From Phorcus lineatus (taxonomy: Eukaryota; Mollusca; Gastropoda; Trochida; Trochidae): a stretch of 64,000 nucleotides of DNA. Shown one piece after another: positions 26,701-38,394 of the stretch. Position numbers and translations under genes: made by a program. The notes under the pieces were generated by a model. It had not been told where the DNA came from and did not search any database. It was given only the letters and a program-made list of their open reading frames with translations. Positions within the stretch are counted from its first letter, which is position 1, and each line of letters opens with the position of its first letter. Location: positions 27,768,908-27,832,907 of the forward strand of contig OV121083.1 of assembly GCA_921293015.1 (NCBI GenBank), in the 5' to 3' direction.

Positions 26701-29700
26701 CATCTTAGCACGTACATTAGATAATATCAACTGTATCAAATAATATAAGATCCATAAAAGATTTAAAAAATGACAAGATTTACAAGTTATTGGGAAATGC
26801 CTGATCATGCATATGACATTTTATTTGCCGTTTTTAAGCAAAAACAAACAAGCTTTTTTTATATTAATTACTGATGTAGTTATACGTAATTGGTAGTAAG
26901 AATCTTTTAGATACAACATGTTTCAATTTCTCCCACCGAGCATGAGGAAGAAGTGTTTATGTATTGTAAAATTCATGCTGTTACTTCAACTTCACAGTAA
27001 GGGTACTAAAACTGTTTAAAACACGAAGTACCTCTCAAATGTTACCTTTATTAAAGTATTTAAGTACTTCATATACATTTATGTATGGGAATTACCGGGC
27101 GTAACATGGGTAGCTTAATCCGCTAATGTAGATATAATCCCACATGAATATGTTTACATAGGTTAAATATCGTAACAAATATTATAAAGGTCGCACTCTG
27201 TGATTTAGATCTTCTTTTCACTTTATACAATGTTTTAATAGACATCAGCATAAAAAATCTGACGGTTTAAAAACATTTATTATCATTGCAACAGTTTATG
27301 AAGCCTTTTAATATGATGGGTATAAAAGGTAAAAACGAGAAGTCATGAGAGGCCATAAACACATATGTTACATTAACTCGTGTATGAAATTTTTAATGTG
27401 GTTTCTTTTTTTTTAGTAAAACTCATACTTAACAGAGAACGGTTAGTATTTTGCTCACGGAAATGGCCTACAACGTATCTCATGTTATCAATTAAATTAT
27501 CAACCTGATATTTTTTGTCAAAGGCGATTTTCAGGATCAACTTGCAACAGTTATCACTTTTATCAATTTCCGGTCAAGTCGTTTACATTTTTTATTGTGA
27601 AAGAAACCGTATATAAATAATTATAAAAGATTAAATATAGGACTTTCTTAATTCTAAAAGTTATTTAAATTAAAGTGATGCGATTTTCTAAGGCATTTTA
27701 TTTGGCTTTAATACGTGTGGGGAAAAACCCATCCCAAATATTAGATTTCTGTGAAAATCGAACCACACCCTTATGTGAGTGTCAAAGATAAAATCTCACG
27801 TACCACTTACATTAAATATTATTTGTATAACCTAACATGTAATTATCAACTCAAATTTAATCTCCGCTGCTTAATATAATTGTACAAAATCACGTTTCAC
27901 TCATCAACATTTATCATTGTCCTGTTTTCGATCTGAAATGCAACTTTTTACCTGTGCATGTATATTGCCTTTAGACCTTAACCTTAATCGATATGAAATG
28001 ATTCTTGTCAGAAAGTCGAAAAATATCAAGTTTAGCATATGTTACTCTAACAACCAATGGGAGATCTTTTTCAGTTATGTTAGTGTTTTAACCCTTTCTG
28101 TAATTATCACACAATTTTTAATAATTTGAATAAATGTAGTACGGATTCTTAGTTGATGTATTATTATTTTCTCTCACAAAATGGGAAAAAATCTTTTTCA
28201 TATATTCTTGATATTTCGATTATATTTTCAGTTATACGTTCAAGAGCGATTTCAGATAAAATCATCACATTTCCTGAAACCAGCGATTCAGTCAGCGGCG
28301 CTTCTGTTATCGTTGTGGTGCTGTTTAACACGTATCACAGATCATAAACATTTCCCCTCTGACGTCATCGCCGGCGCTTTGTTAGGAGCAGTTTCTGCTG
28401 TTGTAACGGTACGTATCTTTCTTGAATAAACTTCATCAGTATTATAGTGTAAAATAAAATAAATGAATGTTTATGAATTCATATGAGTAATATCTTTTTC
28501 AAGAAATTTAGGTTTATTGTTACATTACCTGCTTTTAGAAATACGTGTATATGCATGTCTACAGATGCAATGTTCAAGGTATGTGTTAATCGGCTTCCTA
28601 AGGCTAAACAGCTAAACGCGATTATCTGATAGCTACTTCACACCAGGAACATCCATGTGTCCAGAATATTTCGTTTATGTAAGAATTTAGAATTAGCTTT
28701 GACAAGTTATATCTCGCCCATCGCTTTTGATACAGGAGTACCCAAAAGGTAGTGTTTTAAGCGACTCATTGGGACACACGAAAATATCAAGCTTATGACT
28801 TTTTTTGCTGTTTTGCACGTGTTCTTTCTTTGAAAATTTTAATAATATAATAAGCTTCCTTTTCATTTTATTTCTTGGTCAAACGTCATTGTGAAATATG
28901 TGCATAGGCACATGGCCAGAATGGTTGAAATTATTTATTTAAAGGAATTAGTTAATTCTACTGTTAATATAACCAATATTATTTTGATACTCTCTTGGAT
29001 TGTAAAATGCATTAATTGAAACTTTTGAAAAAGGTCTTCTATTCAATATTCTAATCTCAAATATGAAAATATTAAAAATGAATTAATGATGAACTGGAAT
29101 TCACTTTATCAAAGAAGTAAAACAACTTTGTATTTGCAACCAATTTTTGCAATTCATTATTTGCAATTTCGTGTAAAGTTCGTGTTTCTTTTCTACACTG
29201 TGCAACTCAAGTGCGAGTTGATACAAACTGTTTAACAATTCCAGTTGAACTTAGTTGACCTTAAAAAACTAGTTCGTTCTCATTTGTATCTATAGAAAAT
29301 GTAAGGAGTGAAAGCTGTGATATCTTACCCAAATACTGTATGCAGTGTAAAATACCTAAACAAAAAATTGCACGAGCTTCGCAACCTTTAAACTAACATG
29401 TAATCCCTTGTTAGTTAAAAGGTATTTAGGGCTGACAGGCCTAGTCACAACTGTCTTGCTTTTTTGCTTCTAAAACAATTAAATTGGAAGAAACTGCATG
29501 AAAAGATGAAAGTATACATTAATTTCAATGCGGTAGGTTTTGTACGAGTCACATTTCCACATAACGGTGCCTTAGTTAGAGATTTTATTGGCTGATAATT
29601 GTGAGCAGTTGACAGTTCATGGGATTTTTCCTCTACGCTCGAGCCATTTGATATTGTCACAATATGTTTTCTACTTGGCATTGATTGATATATTGAAGAA

Positions 29701-30261
29701 AGCTCGTTTTTTCAGTTGAGTTCAAATTTTCTGACCTTTAATGGTTAGTTTATATCATCACGTGTCAGTATTCGTTAAAAATGGTTCAGTTTTAACAACG
29801 CCTTAGAGCCTGTTTTCTTATTGTCATAAAAAAACTTGGATGATAAATGATTCTAAATGAGTATCCGATTTTGAATCTTATGCGGTTGAATTGGCAAAAA
29901 GTATTAAGTAGTAATTTTGTTGTCATTGAACATTTGAATAACTATCATCACCTGTAGTTCCGTTAAAGTTATTTTTTCAAATCAACATTTGTACATTCGT
30001 ATGAGTTTCATTGGTTCAATGTGCCCATATAACGTTTTATTCATCAGATTTGAAAAATTTAATAAAAAATGAAATTCTATGTTGCAGTTCTACAAGGTTG
30101 GTCTACCAGTCTTTCGGGAACCAGTCATTAAACCCGAAATGGAGCGGGCATATTCGGTAAACTCCGAGTCAGAGCCGAAGACACCCGATCCCTTGTTGAG
30201 ACATCACACGTGTACCTTTTATCTGGATGGGTCCGTTGAGAAGGATAAGGACTCCCGATAA
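7852..30261 (+). CDS. Phospholipid phosphatase (PAP2/LPP, wunen-like), six exons, complete
   Basis: Exons: 7852-7951, 21978-22129, 24119-24342, 24691-24811, 28232-28408, 30088-30261. All borders are GT-AG and phases agree, giving 315 aa, normal for the family. These integral membrane enzymes dephosphorylate lysophosphatidate, phosphatidate, sphingosine-1-phosphate and similar lipids on the outer leaflet. C1 motif KYSVGRLRP starts at residue 133, C2 PSGH is at 184-187 with its catalytic His, and C3 is TR(x5)H(x3)D with His 239 and Asp 243 (usually SR, here TR). An N-linked sequon (N155, INCS) lies between C1 and C2, as in animal LPPs. GFYCDD and PYKRDT follow the first membrane segment, as in the family. 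The frame stays open upstream to an ATG at 7612, but the family normally starts close to membrane segment 1, so 7852 was chosen. Which vertebrate paralogue it corresponds to cannot be settled. Confidence 0.93.
9630..9883. repeat. (TA)n microsatellite with a tandem duplication of its flank
   Basis: A (TA)n tract of about 70 bp (9630-9698) runs into TGTGTGTAAATCAGTTCGTC and about 80 bp of unique sequence. A second, shorter (TA)n and the same flank follow, offset by 105 bp (copy ends at 9778 and 9883). The two flanks look identical, so the duplication is recent. Confidence 0.85.
11561..11770. repeat. (GA)n microsatellite with an internal GACAGA block
   Basis: Pure GA dinucleotides flank a block of GACAGA/GACTGA units at about 11627-11690. 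Open frames here are simple Arg-Glu or Ser-Leu runs and are not genes. Confidence 0.95.
11771..11936. repeat. Dispersed repeat, copy 1 (second copy at 40674-40830)
   Basis: About 155 bp from TGACAGATAGAGAACAG to CTATAAATATCAAA is nearly identical to 40674-40830, apart from one extra GATAGAGAACA unit here. Both copies sit directly beside a (GA)n tract. No coding capacity, terminal inverted repeat or tRNA-like head was recognised. Confidence 0.85.
15770..17955. repeat. Minisatellite of 26-bp and 31-bp units in phosphatase intron 1
   Basis: Roughly 75-80 units start ATGGACTGTAGTGAAG. Two main kinds alternate: a 26-bp unit ending ATTTAATCTA and a 31-bp unit with GAGGGTTAAATCATTATAT. Together they form higher-order blocks such as 31+26+26 = 83 bp and longer blocks that recur near 16590, 16945 and 17105. 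The earliest units (15770-16060) are more diverged. Degenerate copies reappear at 18311 and 18428, so the array was once longer. No protein-coding frame runs through it. Confidence 0.95.
18456..18510 (-). repeat. Relic of the long-TIR element family
   Basis: ACTTCTTTATTC...GCGACGTTTC...GATTCTAATGTCGTTGTCAAG matches the left terminal repeat at 39081-39164 with several changes. No inverted partner was seen nearby. Confidence 0.6.
21677..21840 (+). repeat. Dispersed TTAA-edge repeat, copy related to 63521-63694
   Basis: It shares GGCCGCCAA, a stretch reading TTCCTCTACGACT, GAGTAATGAGATG and GACCCTCTGAAGATAA with 63521-63694 in the same order and orientation. It starts at TTAAAAGGCG. The right edge is unclear because of an A/T-rich run. 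Confidence 0.6.
22683..22775 (-). repeat. tRNA-like remnant (SINE head or tRNA pseudogene)
   Basis: On the - strand a box A (TAGTGCAATGG), a 5-bp stem with a 7-nt loop in the anticodon position (TTGAA/TTCAA) and a B box (GGTTCAAATCC) follow at tRNA spacing. The T stem does not pair properly and the base before the anticodon is C rather than T, so it is not a working tRNA. It lies in phosphatase intron 2. Confidence 0.5.
23630..24000 (+). repeat. Dispersed element of the CCGGACAATGGCG family, copy A
   Basis: It shares in order GTATGTTGTTRRAGTC, a stretch ending TGCCTCTGAAAAT, GAAAACCGGACAATGGCG, CAAACGTAATT and a 3' part near CAGCAGATACG with the copies at 43110-43503, 43570-43925 and, more distantly, 46645-47120. 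No long frame is present. It sits in phosphatase intron 2 just before exon 3. Confidence 0.6.
24812..28231 (+). other. Intron 4 of the phospholipid phosphatase gene
   Basis: It starts GTAAGT and ends ATTTTCAG. Apart from a small inverted-repeat candidate at 26157-26267 nothing gene-like was found. Confidence 0.7.
26157..26267. repeat. Possible small MITE with GGGGCAGT ends
   Basis: GGGGCAGT at 26157 is mirrored by ACTGCCCC ending at 26267, with further partial matching in the flanks. At 111 bp and with such short arms it could be chance. Confidence 0.35.
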
Positions 30262-30830
30262 CTCGAACATTGATACAATACTTAGGCTCCGGATATCGAA
30301 GATGGGCTCCGGATATCTCAAATAAAGATACATATATGCAGAGAGGCTCCGGATAACTCGAACATTTGGTTCACCGTTTCTAAAAAGATGCTCCGGATAA
30401 CTCGAATATTTAGTTCACCGTTACTGATGATCAGCTCCTGATAACTCAAGCATTTGGTTCACCGTTACTAAAGAGTGACTCCTGATAACTCGAACTTTGG
30501 TTCACTGTTCCTAAAGAGTGCAACAGGATAACTCGAACTTTGGTTCACCGTCACTAAAGAGAGGCTCCGGTTAACTCGAACATTTGGTTCACCGTTCCTA
30601 AAAAGAGGCTCCGGAAAACTCGAACAATTGTTTCAGCGTTACTAAAGAGAGGCTCCGGATAACTCGAACATTTGGTTCACCGTTCCTAAAGAGAGGCTCT
30701 GATAACTCGAACAATTGTTTCACCGTTACTAAAGAGTGGCTCCGGATAACTCGAACAATTGTTTCACCTTTCCTAAAGAGAGGCTCCGGATAACTCTAAA
30801 AATGATACATAACTTAAAATATAGGCCCAA
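30250..30830 (+). repeat. 44-bp minisatellite starting on the phosphatase stop codon
   Basis: About 13 units of 43-44 bp follow the pattern GGCTCCGGATAACTCGAAC, TTTGGTTCACC, GTTMCTAAAGAGA. The first unit is the end of the coding sequence itself: the codons for Asp-Ser-Arg-stop (GACTCCCGATAA) followed by CTCGAACATTG align with the unit, so the TAA stop lies inside the repeat motif. Degraded units trail on to about 31250 (AACTCGAA and similar). An AATAAA at 30321-30326, 60 bp after the stop, may end the transcript inside the second or third unit. Confidence 0.9.
30321..30326 (+). terminator. Candidate poly(A) signal of the phosphatase gene
   Basis: An AATAAA hexamer lies 60 bp after the stop codon, inside an early diverged unit of the 44-bp array. 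Other hexamers further downstream cannot be excluded. Confidence 0.35.
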
Positions 30831-31249
30831 GATACTTTGAACATCTGGTCCATCGCTTCTGACGAGAGGCTCGGACAGTGATATGTTGAACCAAGAGAGA
30901 CATGATAAAACATATACAGTAATATTTAACTAAAAAATGCCTCGGCTAATTCGAAAAAGTACCTACAAATAGAATCTGGATAACTTAAACATTGGTCATC
31001 TTGACTGAAGAAAGAATTCGTCAAACTCGAACTAGCGATATCCGGAACCCTTTACACTAGATTTTCATGGGAGAAGTGCAAGTAATTCGAACATTGGAAA
31101 ACACTCCAGATTACGGAAGGTGTTTTAATCATGGCTGCAGTGGAAGGATTTTGTCATAGACGAACTAGAATGTTCGACATACGTGTGCAGAATCATGATA
31201 ATACGAACGTTTGAAAAATCCCTTATGAAGAAAACTCGAAAACTAATCA

Positions 31250-32316
31250 CTGTGTGAAGGATTAGCCTTAGAGAGAACTCGTATATTACTCAAGATAACT
31301 GAAATTTATTATTATCTTTTGAAAAATATTTAAGGGTCATTATTTAAATCACCTTCGTGTTAAATATATTTATAAGATGCTTTGAATGCCAATTATAAGA
31401 CAGCTTCAAATGGTTCATCTTCAGAGACACACTCACAGTTGATGATGCACTTTGCAAATCTACCAGTGAACAGTCTTGGCAACTATGGTGGCCATTTTGT
31501 ATCTAATATTTGAGTGTGTTAAACATTTTAGCGCCTTGGTAGCCAATTTAGTTATGATCAATATATTTTAAATGTCTAGATCAGTCAGGTTTCACATTTT
31601 GATCAATCGAGATGCAGTCACGATTGATAGTCTACTATGCACTCCTACATAGGTTTTTTCAGTTTTGAGGGTAAAAATCATTTATCTCCTTTGTATCCAA
31701 TTTACTTAAACTCACAGAAGTCTTGTAATGCCTTAAAACATGGTCCTGAAAACGTTATTGGTTGGAAATACAGTGTTCGGGGCAAATTCTGTTGACATCT
31801 GTCTTTTTTTCAAAACTAGGGTCAAAAACATTTTTTCAGCTTGATATCCTATTTTCTTTTGTAATCAACATCCTTGAAAAAAGTAAGTTACCTTATCACC
31901 AAATCCTTCTAAATTACTTCGGAACCCTTATCTTTAATTTGAACCCTTTTTTCAAGAATATAGCCTTGTACTTCTACGTTGAGAAAAATTACATGTACCT
32001 GACTGTAGCAAGGTAAAATATATAGCTTATTATTTTCTACGATTTGGTCAGGAAAATGCATCTGAAATATCCATCAACATGATAGATCCGTCATTTAAAA
32101 AAAGTAATTAAGCTTTAAACATGGTTCAAATTATATAATCTGGTGATATAATCGGATTGTTCCATTAAATTTAAATCACTGCCATTATTGTCAAAATTGA
32201 AAACATTCCAACTTAATTTCGAGATTTCACATCCCTTGACACGTTCGATGTTATGATGGCTTTATAATCATGTGAACGATTAGGCTCAGTTGTTCGACCG
32301 GACTTTACTCAGACAA
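31250..32316. other. AT-rich intergenic stretch
   Basis: No exon, RNA gene or element edge is supported between the end of the degraded 44-bp array and the LINE target site. Confidence 0.5.
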
Positions 32317-33901
32317 TATATAGGGCGATATGTATTTATTTATCAAGAAAGGGCTAACTGGTAAATTGTCATTACTTTTACAAAACATGTATTCTTCAGT
32401 TAAAGCCTGTATTCGGACAACGAGTGGAGTCACTGAATGTTTCAAAACTTCATTAGGTGTTAGACAGGGCTGTGTGCTCAGTCCAGTTCTATTTATTTTT
32501 TTCATAAATGAACTTGTAACAGAAATGTATAATGAATGTGATTACGGAGTGTTTGTCTCCCAATATATTGTTGATATTATGTTGCTATTATTTGCTGATG
32601 ACATTGCCTTACTGTCATTTTCAGTTAGTGGTCTTCAGAAACAGTTAAATGTTCTTCAATCATATTGTGTGAAATGGGGCCTTGAAGTAAATCTTAAGAA
32701 GTCAGGAGTTATTGTTTTCAGGAAAGGTGGTATTTTAAATAAGTTTGAAAAATGGACATATTGTGATAAGAATATTGATGTTGTGACATATTATAAATAT
32801 CTAGGATTGACTGTGTCTTCTAGATTGTCTTGGTCAGTAGCTTGTAATCAGCTGGCTTTGCAAGCATCTAAAGCCCTTATTCCAGTATATAATGTTTTGA
32901 AAGAAAATAAGTTTATAACCTTTCCAGTGGTTTGTAAGATTTTGGACAGAAAAATCGCACCAATCCTTCTTTATGGATCTGAGATTTGGGGTGTAAAATA
33001 TAATGAGTCTATAGAAAAAGTCCATACCGCATATTTCAAACGTTTCTTGGGCATTGGTAAATATGCTTCTAATAAGGCTGTTTTAGGAAAAACAGGCCGC
33101 ACAAATTTATTTGTTTCATCTCAACTTAGAGCTGTAAAGTACTGGATAAAGATTATTCGCATGAATTCTACGAGACTACCTTTACATTGTTATAATATGT
33201 TGAAAAGATTAGACGATAATGGTAAAACTTCTTGGGTGTCTGATATTAGAAATATTCTTTTTATGTCTGGTTTTTCACATGTATGGTTATCACATGATGT
33301 TGGAAATGATAAGTTTTTCACCTTTGTTCTTAAGCAGCGATTGAAAGATATATTTTTACAAACTTGGCATTCTCAAATAACATCCTCAGATTACCTATGT
33401 CATTATTCAAGTGTTAAATCAATAATCTTCCCTGAGGCTTATATTACTGAACTTCAAGATATAACTTTAAGAAGAGCTTTTTGCAAACTACGCATATCTT
33501 TACACGATTTTAATGTGAAACACCTCAGAAAGAAAAATGTTCAAGATGACAATATTGGCTTATGTACATATTGTAAAGAAGGCTGCATCGAAGATGAATT
33601 ACATGTATTTTTTTTATTGTAGTTATTATAATGAACTTAGAAATAGATATCTCCCAAGCATTTCTACTATCCACAAAGATAAGCAATTACTGATAAATTT
33701 GTTAAACTCGAAGAATAGAAATGTGCTAATATCTGTGTCATTCTTCCTTAAAAAGGTCTTCGAAATAAGAAAAACATGATTGTACTTATATATTTTCACG
33801 TGACTGAAATCATATATCTGTAAACCAAAACTGTACTATGGGTCATTTGGCCTACATTATTGAATAAAGATCTGTCTGTCTGTCTGTATATAGGGCGATA
33901 T
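32317..33901 (+). mobile_element. 5'-truncated LINE with perfect 15-bp target-site duplication
   Basis: The element body 32332-33886 is bounded by TATATAGGGCGATAT at 32317-32331 and again at 33887-33901. The 3' end is a run of TCTG units (about 33870-33886) after TTGAATAAAGA, as expected for target-primed reverse transcription. The copy begins inside the reverse transcriptase domain. A perfect duplication implies a recent insertion. Confidence 0.93.
32332..33779 (+). pseudogene. LINE reverse transcriptase fragment
   Basis: About 430 codons are open from the truncation point. GVRQGCVLSPVLF lies near residue 42, the FADD catalytic box near residue 86, followed by a thumb and C-terminal region. 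The fingers and palm motif A are missing because of the 5' truncation. The C-terminal zinc-like motif (CTYC...EDELHVFF) is interrupted by a one-base slip in a T run at about 33608-33616; the matching frame continues to 33779. The protein differs clearly from the one at 1634-3718 and has a different 3' tail, so two LINE families are present. Confidence 0.85.
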
Positions 33902-34569
33902 TTGATCCATATTATACATATCATTCTTTATATAAGTTGTAACCATAAATACGTTTGGTAATGTTTATTTTGATGATTGTGAAACTGACATGCACGACTT
34001 TGATAAGGTTAATAATTTATATGTAAATTTCATCATATTTCATTTTTAAATATTTCTCGGAAATTATTTATTAGACATCACTAATTAATCAGTAGTTGTC
34101 GCTCATGTTGCCTTGGTTGCGTGAACCTAATTTTGTAACATTCGAATCATCATTGTAAATAAATAATCCACATGAAACGTTGTTACTTTTGTCATTAGTT
34201 TGTGATTTTAGATTCTCAATCAATTCAGTGAAACCAATGTCGCTTGACAAAACAGGTATAACGTATTCTTACACGATTCTAGGGGTGAACATAAGGTAAA
34301 ATATAACCCCATCTGTTAACATAGGTTTTGCCATAACATTATAGAATTTATAGATTTCTAACAGAACATTTGTGTTGTAATTCATGTAGCTCATGTGCTC
34401 ACCTCAACATTCATCAGTGCTAAAATTACGTCCATTTTTATGAAAACTTGTAACAGATTTTAAAAGTTTTTTAGGATTGAATACATGTGCTTACCAAAGC
34501 ACGTATACTAATAACAGACAATAAAAACTTCTGTAAGTTGTAAAATATTATTCATATCAATTATTCATA
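33902..34569. other. AT-rich intergenic stretch downstream of the minus-strand secreted gene
   Basis: No exon is seen. A TTTATT (minus-strand AATAAA) occurs near 34066, but it is about 500 bp from the stop codon and its use is uncertain. Confidence 0.4.
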
Positions 34570-37196
34570 TCAATCAAGTCGATAAAACCTGTAAAACCCA
34601 TTTTTGTCTATAGTTCCGTTGTATGGTTTCATAAATGTGATATTGCCGGATTTCATGTCTATACTAAACGACGTCACTGAAACCGAGTTGTCACGTGACA
34701 GATGAGTTCTATAAATAGTTGTTTCGTCATATCCGGCCAGTTCTGTATCGAAAGCGAGGTCGCCGTTCACAAAACAGAAGTCTGAAAGAAGTAGTTCGTC
34801 AGGGAATTAACCAAGCAAAAACATTTGATTACAAGACCAAATTTCTTGAAATACGATTTACGAAACGCAAAAGTTCAGATCATGGCAGAAATAGACCCTG
34901 ATTACTAAACAATTTAGCAGAAGTAACTAAAACCATCTAGATGCCAATGCTTTTATTTTTATTCCTAGGTACTGAATGCTATGACGTTAACAAAAGATTT
35001 AAGCATTTTAACATACCGTTCAGTCTGCCAAGCACGTAGAGGAATTCATTGTCTGGCGACTTGCCGTACACGTTCAGGGAATAAGTTACCTCCCCTCCAG
35101 AACCTAGGGCGGAAGTGACCTCATCGTACGCGAATAGCGGGACTTTTGTTTGGTTTCTGGTTACAAATGCAATCTCACTGGAAATTTAGATTAAACAGTG
35201 ATTTACAGTGAATATTGAAATGACTAATGTAAATATGCACTTTTCTAAAAGGTTTTCTTCTGAATAATTAGATCATTTTAAAAGTAAAATAAATGTTGTC
35301 AGGGTTCAGATCAAAAAAAAATTTTAATCGTTTACTCAAAATTTAAAATGGCTTCACCGTTATTGGAATTACTTTTTTAGGTAACCAAACCTTCGATGAA
35401 ACTTGAAAAGCTTTCAAAGTTCTTTCAAATTTCTTTATGAAATTGTACAACTCGGTACTGCTTAATGTGTATACAATCCAATCATGTCTAGATATCTGAC
35501 TATTGTCAAATTACATTGCAACAGAATGCGTTCGTAACGCACAGATAAAGGAACCCTCGGCTTTAACGGTTGCAGGAACAGTATAATCAACGTCACTGAT
35601 TGGTCAACTAACTGGATTATTTGATTCTGTATTCAATCTTGTCAAGAGACTACTTCAAGTGTAAAAGAGGTTGCTAGGGGGAGACTTAAGCCTCTGTTCA
35701 GCAAGGATGGTATCTGTGATGTAGAATAAAGCTGTTGTTTTAGTATGACTTAGTTTACCTCTTCTGCTGGCCCGTGAAGCACATGATCATCTGGGATCCA
35801 AGACGCTTCCATGTTTTGGGGTCGATATCGTCCACATACACATACGCCTCCCCGTCGTTGTTCATTGGAACACTGATGTATCGCTGCACGGAGGCTGTTG
35901 TATAACAGGTTTTGTTGAATTGACAAGGAAGAAACGAATTTCGAGGGGATACTCTTTTTCTTAATGCAACATTTAAATATTTAACATTTTATCCTGACTT
36001 TTATAACATTGAACAGCCTCTATTCGGAAATAGGAACATCTTTCGTCAAGTTCGAACCATAAAATCATATTGGATTATATTGTCATACAATTGTAGAAGG
36101 GACTATGGTTCCATTTTAGATATTACCAATACAGTCTGACAATCACATTACCTAGTTGAGTTGTTGTCGACCTGACAGTGTCTTTAAAACAAACCCATGT
36201 AAGATTTTCAAGGCTCAAAGAATCTCAAAGAATTCTGATCATTGTGTCAAAAGTCAGTTTTCTATTTAAAGTCGTGTGGAAGCATAAATTAGAAATTGTT
36301 GTTGAAATAGATCATGTCAAGACCATTGACTATCCAAGGATTTAAATAGGCCTATACACGTCATTGAACTATCTTATCAAAGCACTGTGTTATGTACAGC
36401 GATACCCAAACTTCCTTGATCTTCTTGTGCAAAGATGTTCTCTGTATGTTTTCCTCCGATTGATCTACTCACTTGTCATATTATATCTCGTCCCATCGAT
36501 ATATTTCTTTGTGGCAAGACTGATATCCCAGGTTCCATCTGAAGACGAATACAAAATGGCGTCGGATATGACATCACTAAGGAAGCTGTCGTTCAGCCAT
36601 CTTTCATAGGGAGGTATGAAGTCGCAGTTGGTGAGGTTGACTACATACCGGAGCGGGGAACCCTGGGTAAATGCTGTGAAGATGTCACCCGGATCCACAG
36701 CCACACCGATAGTGCTGGATATACTAGAGATATTTGGGGGGAAAAGCCACCTCTTATTTAGGTACTCTCCGTTAGGTTTCGATCATAAAGCAAACAATAA
36801 AAGGAACACACGGTTTGGTACAAATTTTATGTACTTTGTTCCACTAATCCCCGTTTCTTCCTAAATTCTGCTACTGACTGAAAAATCTCAATTTCGATTT
36901 TCTGAAATAATTGATAAAACAAAATCAAATTAAATTTCACTGAATAAGTCAATATACCTTAATTCTTCCCTAAACACTTATTTTATTTTTGTGTAAACAA
37001 CGTGTTAAGAAAACGGTGTCAACGGAATCGTTGTTCTTATTGCCATATCATAAAACCACTATAATATGAAACTTGTACTTCTCAGTTCCTTCTAAATACG
37101 CGATTGGTATTGAATTAATAAACATCTGTATGGAAACGCGTAATAAAGGGTCCCTACTCACCATATTCCAAGGACAACAATGATAACCTGAGACAT
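34570..37196 (-). CDS. Secreted protein with two tandem VirK-like domains, five exons
   Basis: Minus-strand exons: 37196-37162, 36723-36473, 35894-35759, 35177-35017, 34781-34570. All borders are GT-AG and phases agree (2, 1, 2, 1), giving 264 aa. Residues 1-18 form a short hydrophobic signal peptide (MSQVIIVVLGICISS). The pattern D-x2-xA(F/L)-x2-G-x2-(V/L)xYxVxL begins near residue 25 (DIFTAFTQGSPLRYVVNL, then Cys) and again near residue 155 (DEVTSALGSGGEVTYSLNV). Each half ends in a strand-rich part with a basic/aromatic stretch. Exons 2+3 encode half one and exons 4+5 half two, both entering in phase 2 with an internal phase 1 intron, so an internal duplication is likely. Six N-glycosylation sequons support secretion. 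The VirK (PF06903) assignment rests on motif resemblance and is tentative. The gene model itself is firmer. Confidence 0.72.
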
Positions 37197-37204
37197 GTTC
37201 ATAG

Positions 37205-37270
37205 CTCACAACAATCTCTTATCAGTAGGTAGGCTACCTTCTTATCTTAGTCCACTGATATATTTCCATA
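37205..37270 (-). promoter_or_regulatory. Possible proximal promoter of the VirK-like gene
   Basis: Just upstream of the ATG on the - strand lie two GATA-type motifs (CTGATAAG at 37225-37218 and AAGATAAG near 37247) and a TATA-like AAATATATC near 37265. This is motif evidence only. Confidence 0.3.
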
Positions 37271-38007
37271 ACGCATTATTTAAAGAAAAACATATAATGA
37301 ATACTCAGATACAATCTCAATTTCAAAATTCGATATCCAGTTAATTAAGAAAAAATACAACTCAATGATACATCATATAAATGGTTCATATCTTTATCAT
37401 AAACAATCAAAGTCAGTAGGTCAGATAGATTTGTTCAAATCTGTATTTACATCCCTTTCATTTTTATTAGTATACTATATATACACATAAATAAACCCAG
37501 TTTATCAAAATACCAAAACTTAATAATACCGTCAGTAATTGGAAAACATGATAACAGATTCTTTATTGTGAATAACATGACGTTTCTTCTGCACACGGCT
37601 AGGCATATATTTACGTATAGCTGTGAAATTTCGTTGTTTTTTTCACACTGTAAAGTAAGCAAGAATCTGCATTCCATTTCCTTGATCTGTTTAACAATCT
37701 CAAATCTTAATTTGCAGCTTCCAATAATTACCATGACATGATTTTCTAAATGAAGTCTATCAAAATGTTAGTTTCATCATTTTTCAAATATAATATAAAG
37801 TATTTTAATATATATTCTGATCCACGATATTAAAAGAAAGGACCCAAAGGCTTCTTTACACTTTTTCATTGTACTAAAAAAACGCTCTTTCAAACCAGTT
37901 AAAAAGTAATTGTCCATTTATAATGCGCGTTTTCCACAGTCAATGCATGCGCTTAACGCACAAGTTTTTGTACTTTCGATGATGACTATCAAGCTCTTTC
38001 CCAATAC

Positions 38008-38200
38008 CGTAAGTTTCCTGTGTTCAGGTACCCAATTATACAGCTGGATAAACGAAGGGCGGTTGGCATGAAAATGCCTTTCACACAACAAAGTGTATGG
38101 CCTAGGTCACAAATCTAATGTGTCTCTACCGGAATTCGAACCGGGCCGTTGGCGTGAGTGACACGCATGCTAATCTCCATACCACGTTGCTCCATTTACA
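38008..38200 (-). mobile_element. tRNA-derived SINE
   Basis: On the - strand a tRNA-like head runs from TGGAGCAACGTGGTATGG through ATTAGCATGCG (box A region) to CGGTTCGAATTCCGG (B box) at about 38196-38120. About 110 bp of body ends near GGGTACCTG. It is distinct from the SINE at 628-945. Confidence 0.6.
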
Positions 38201-38394
38201 AAGTTTATGATATTGTAGTATTTGTAAATCATGCTTGTTACCCTCCTTATAAACAAGTACACATTTAATTATACAATTATAATACACAGTTTCAAAAACT
38301 GAGAAATCTTTAATTCTCGTTCAATCTGAATTCTTTCTTTTACATTACAAAATGTACAATGGCCACCGTGTATCTAGATACAATATCAGTAATA

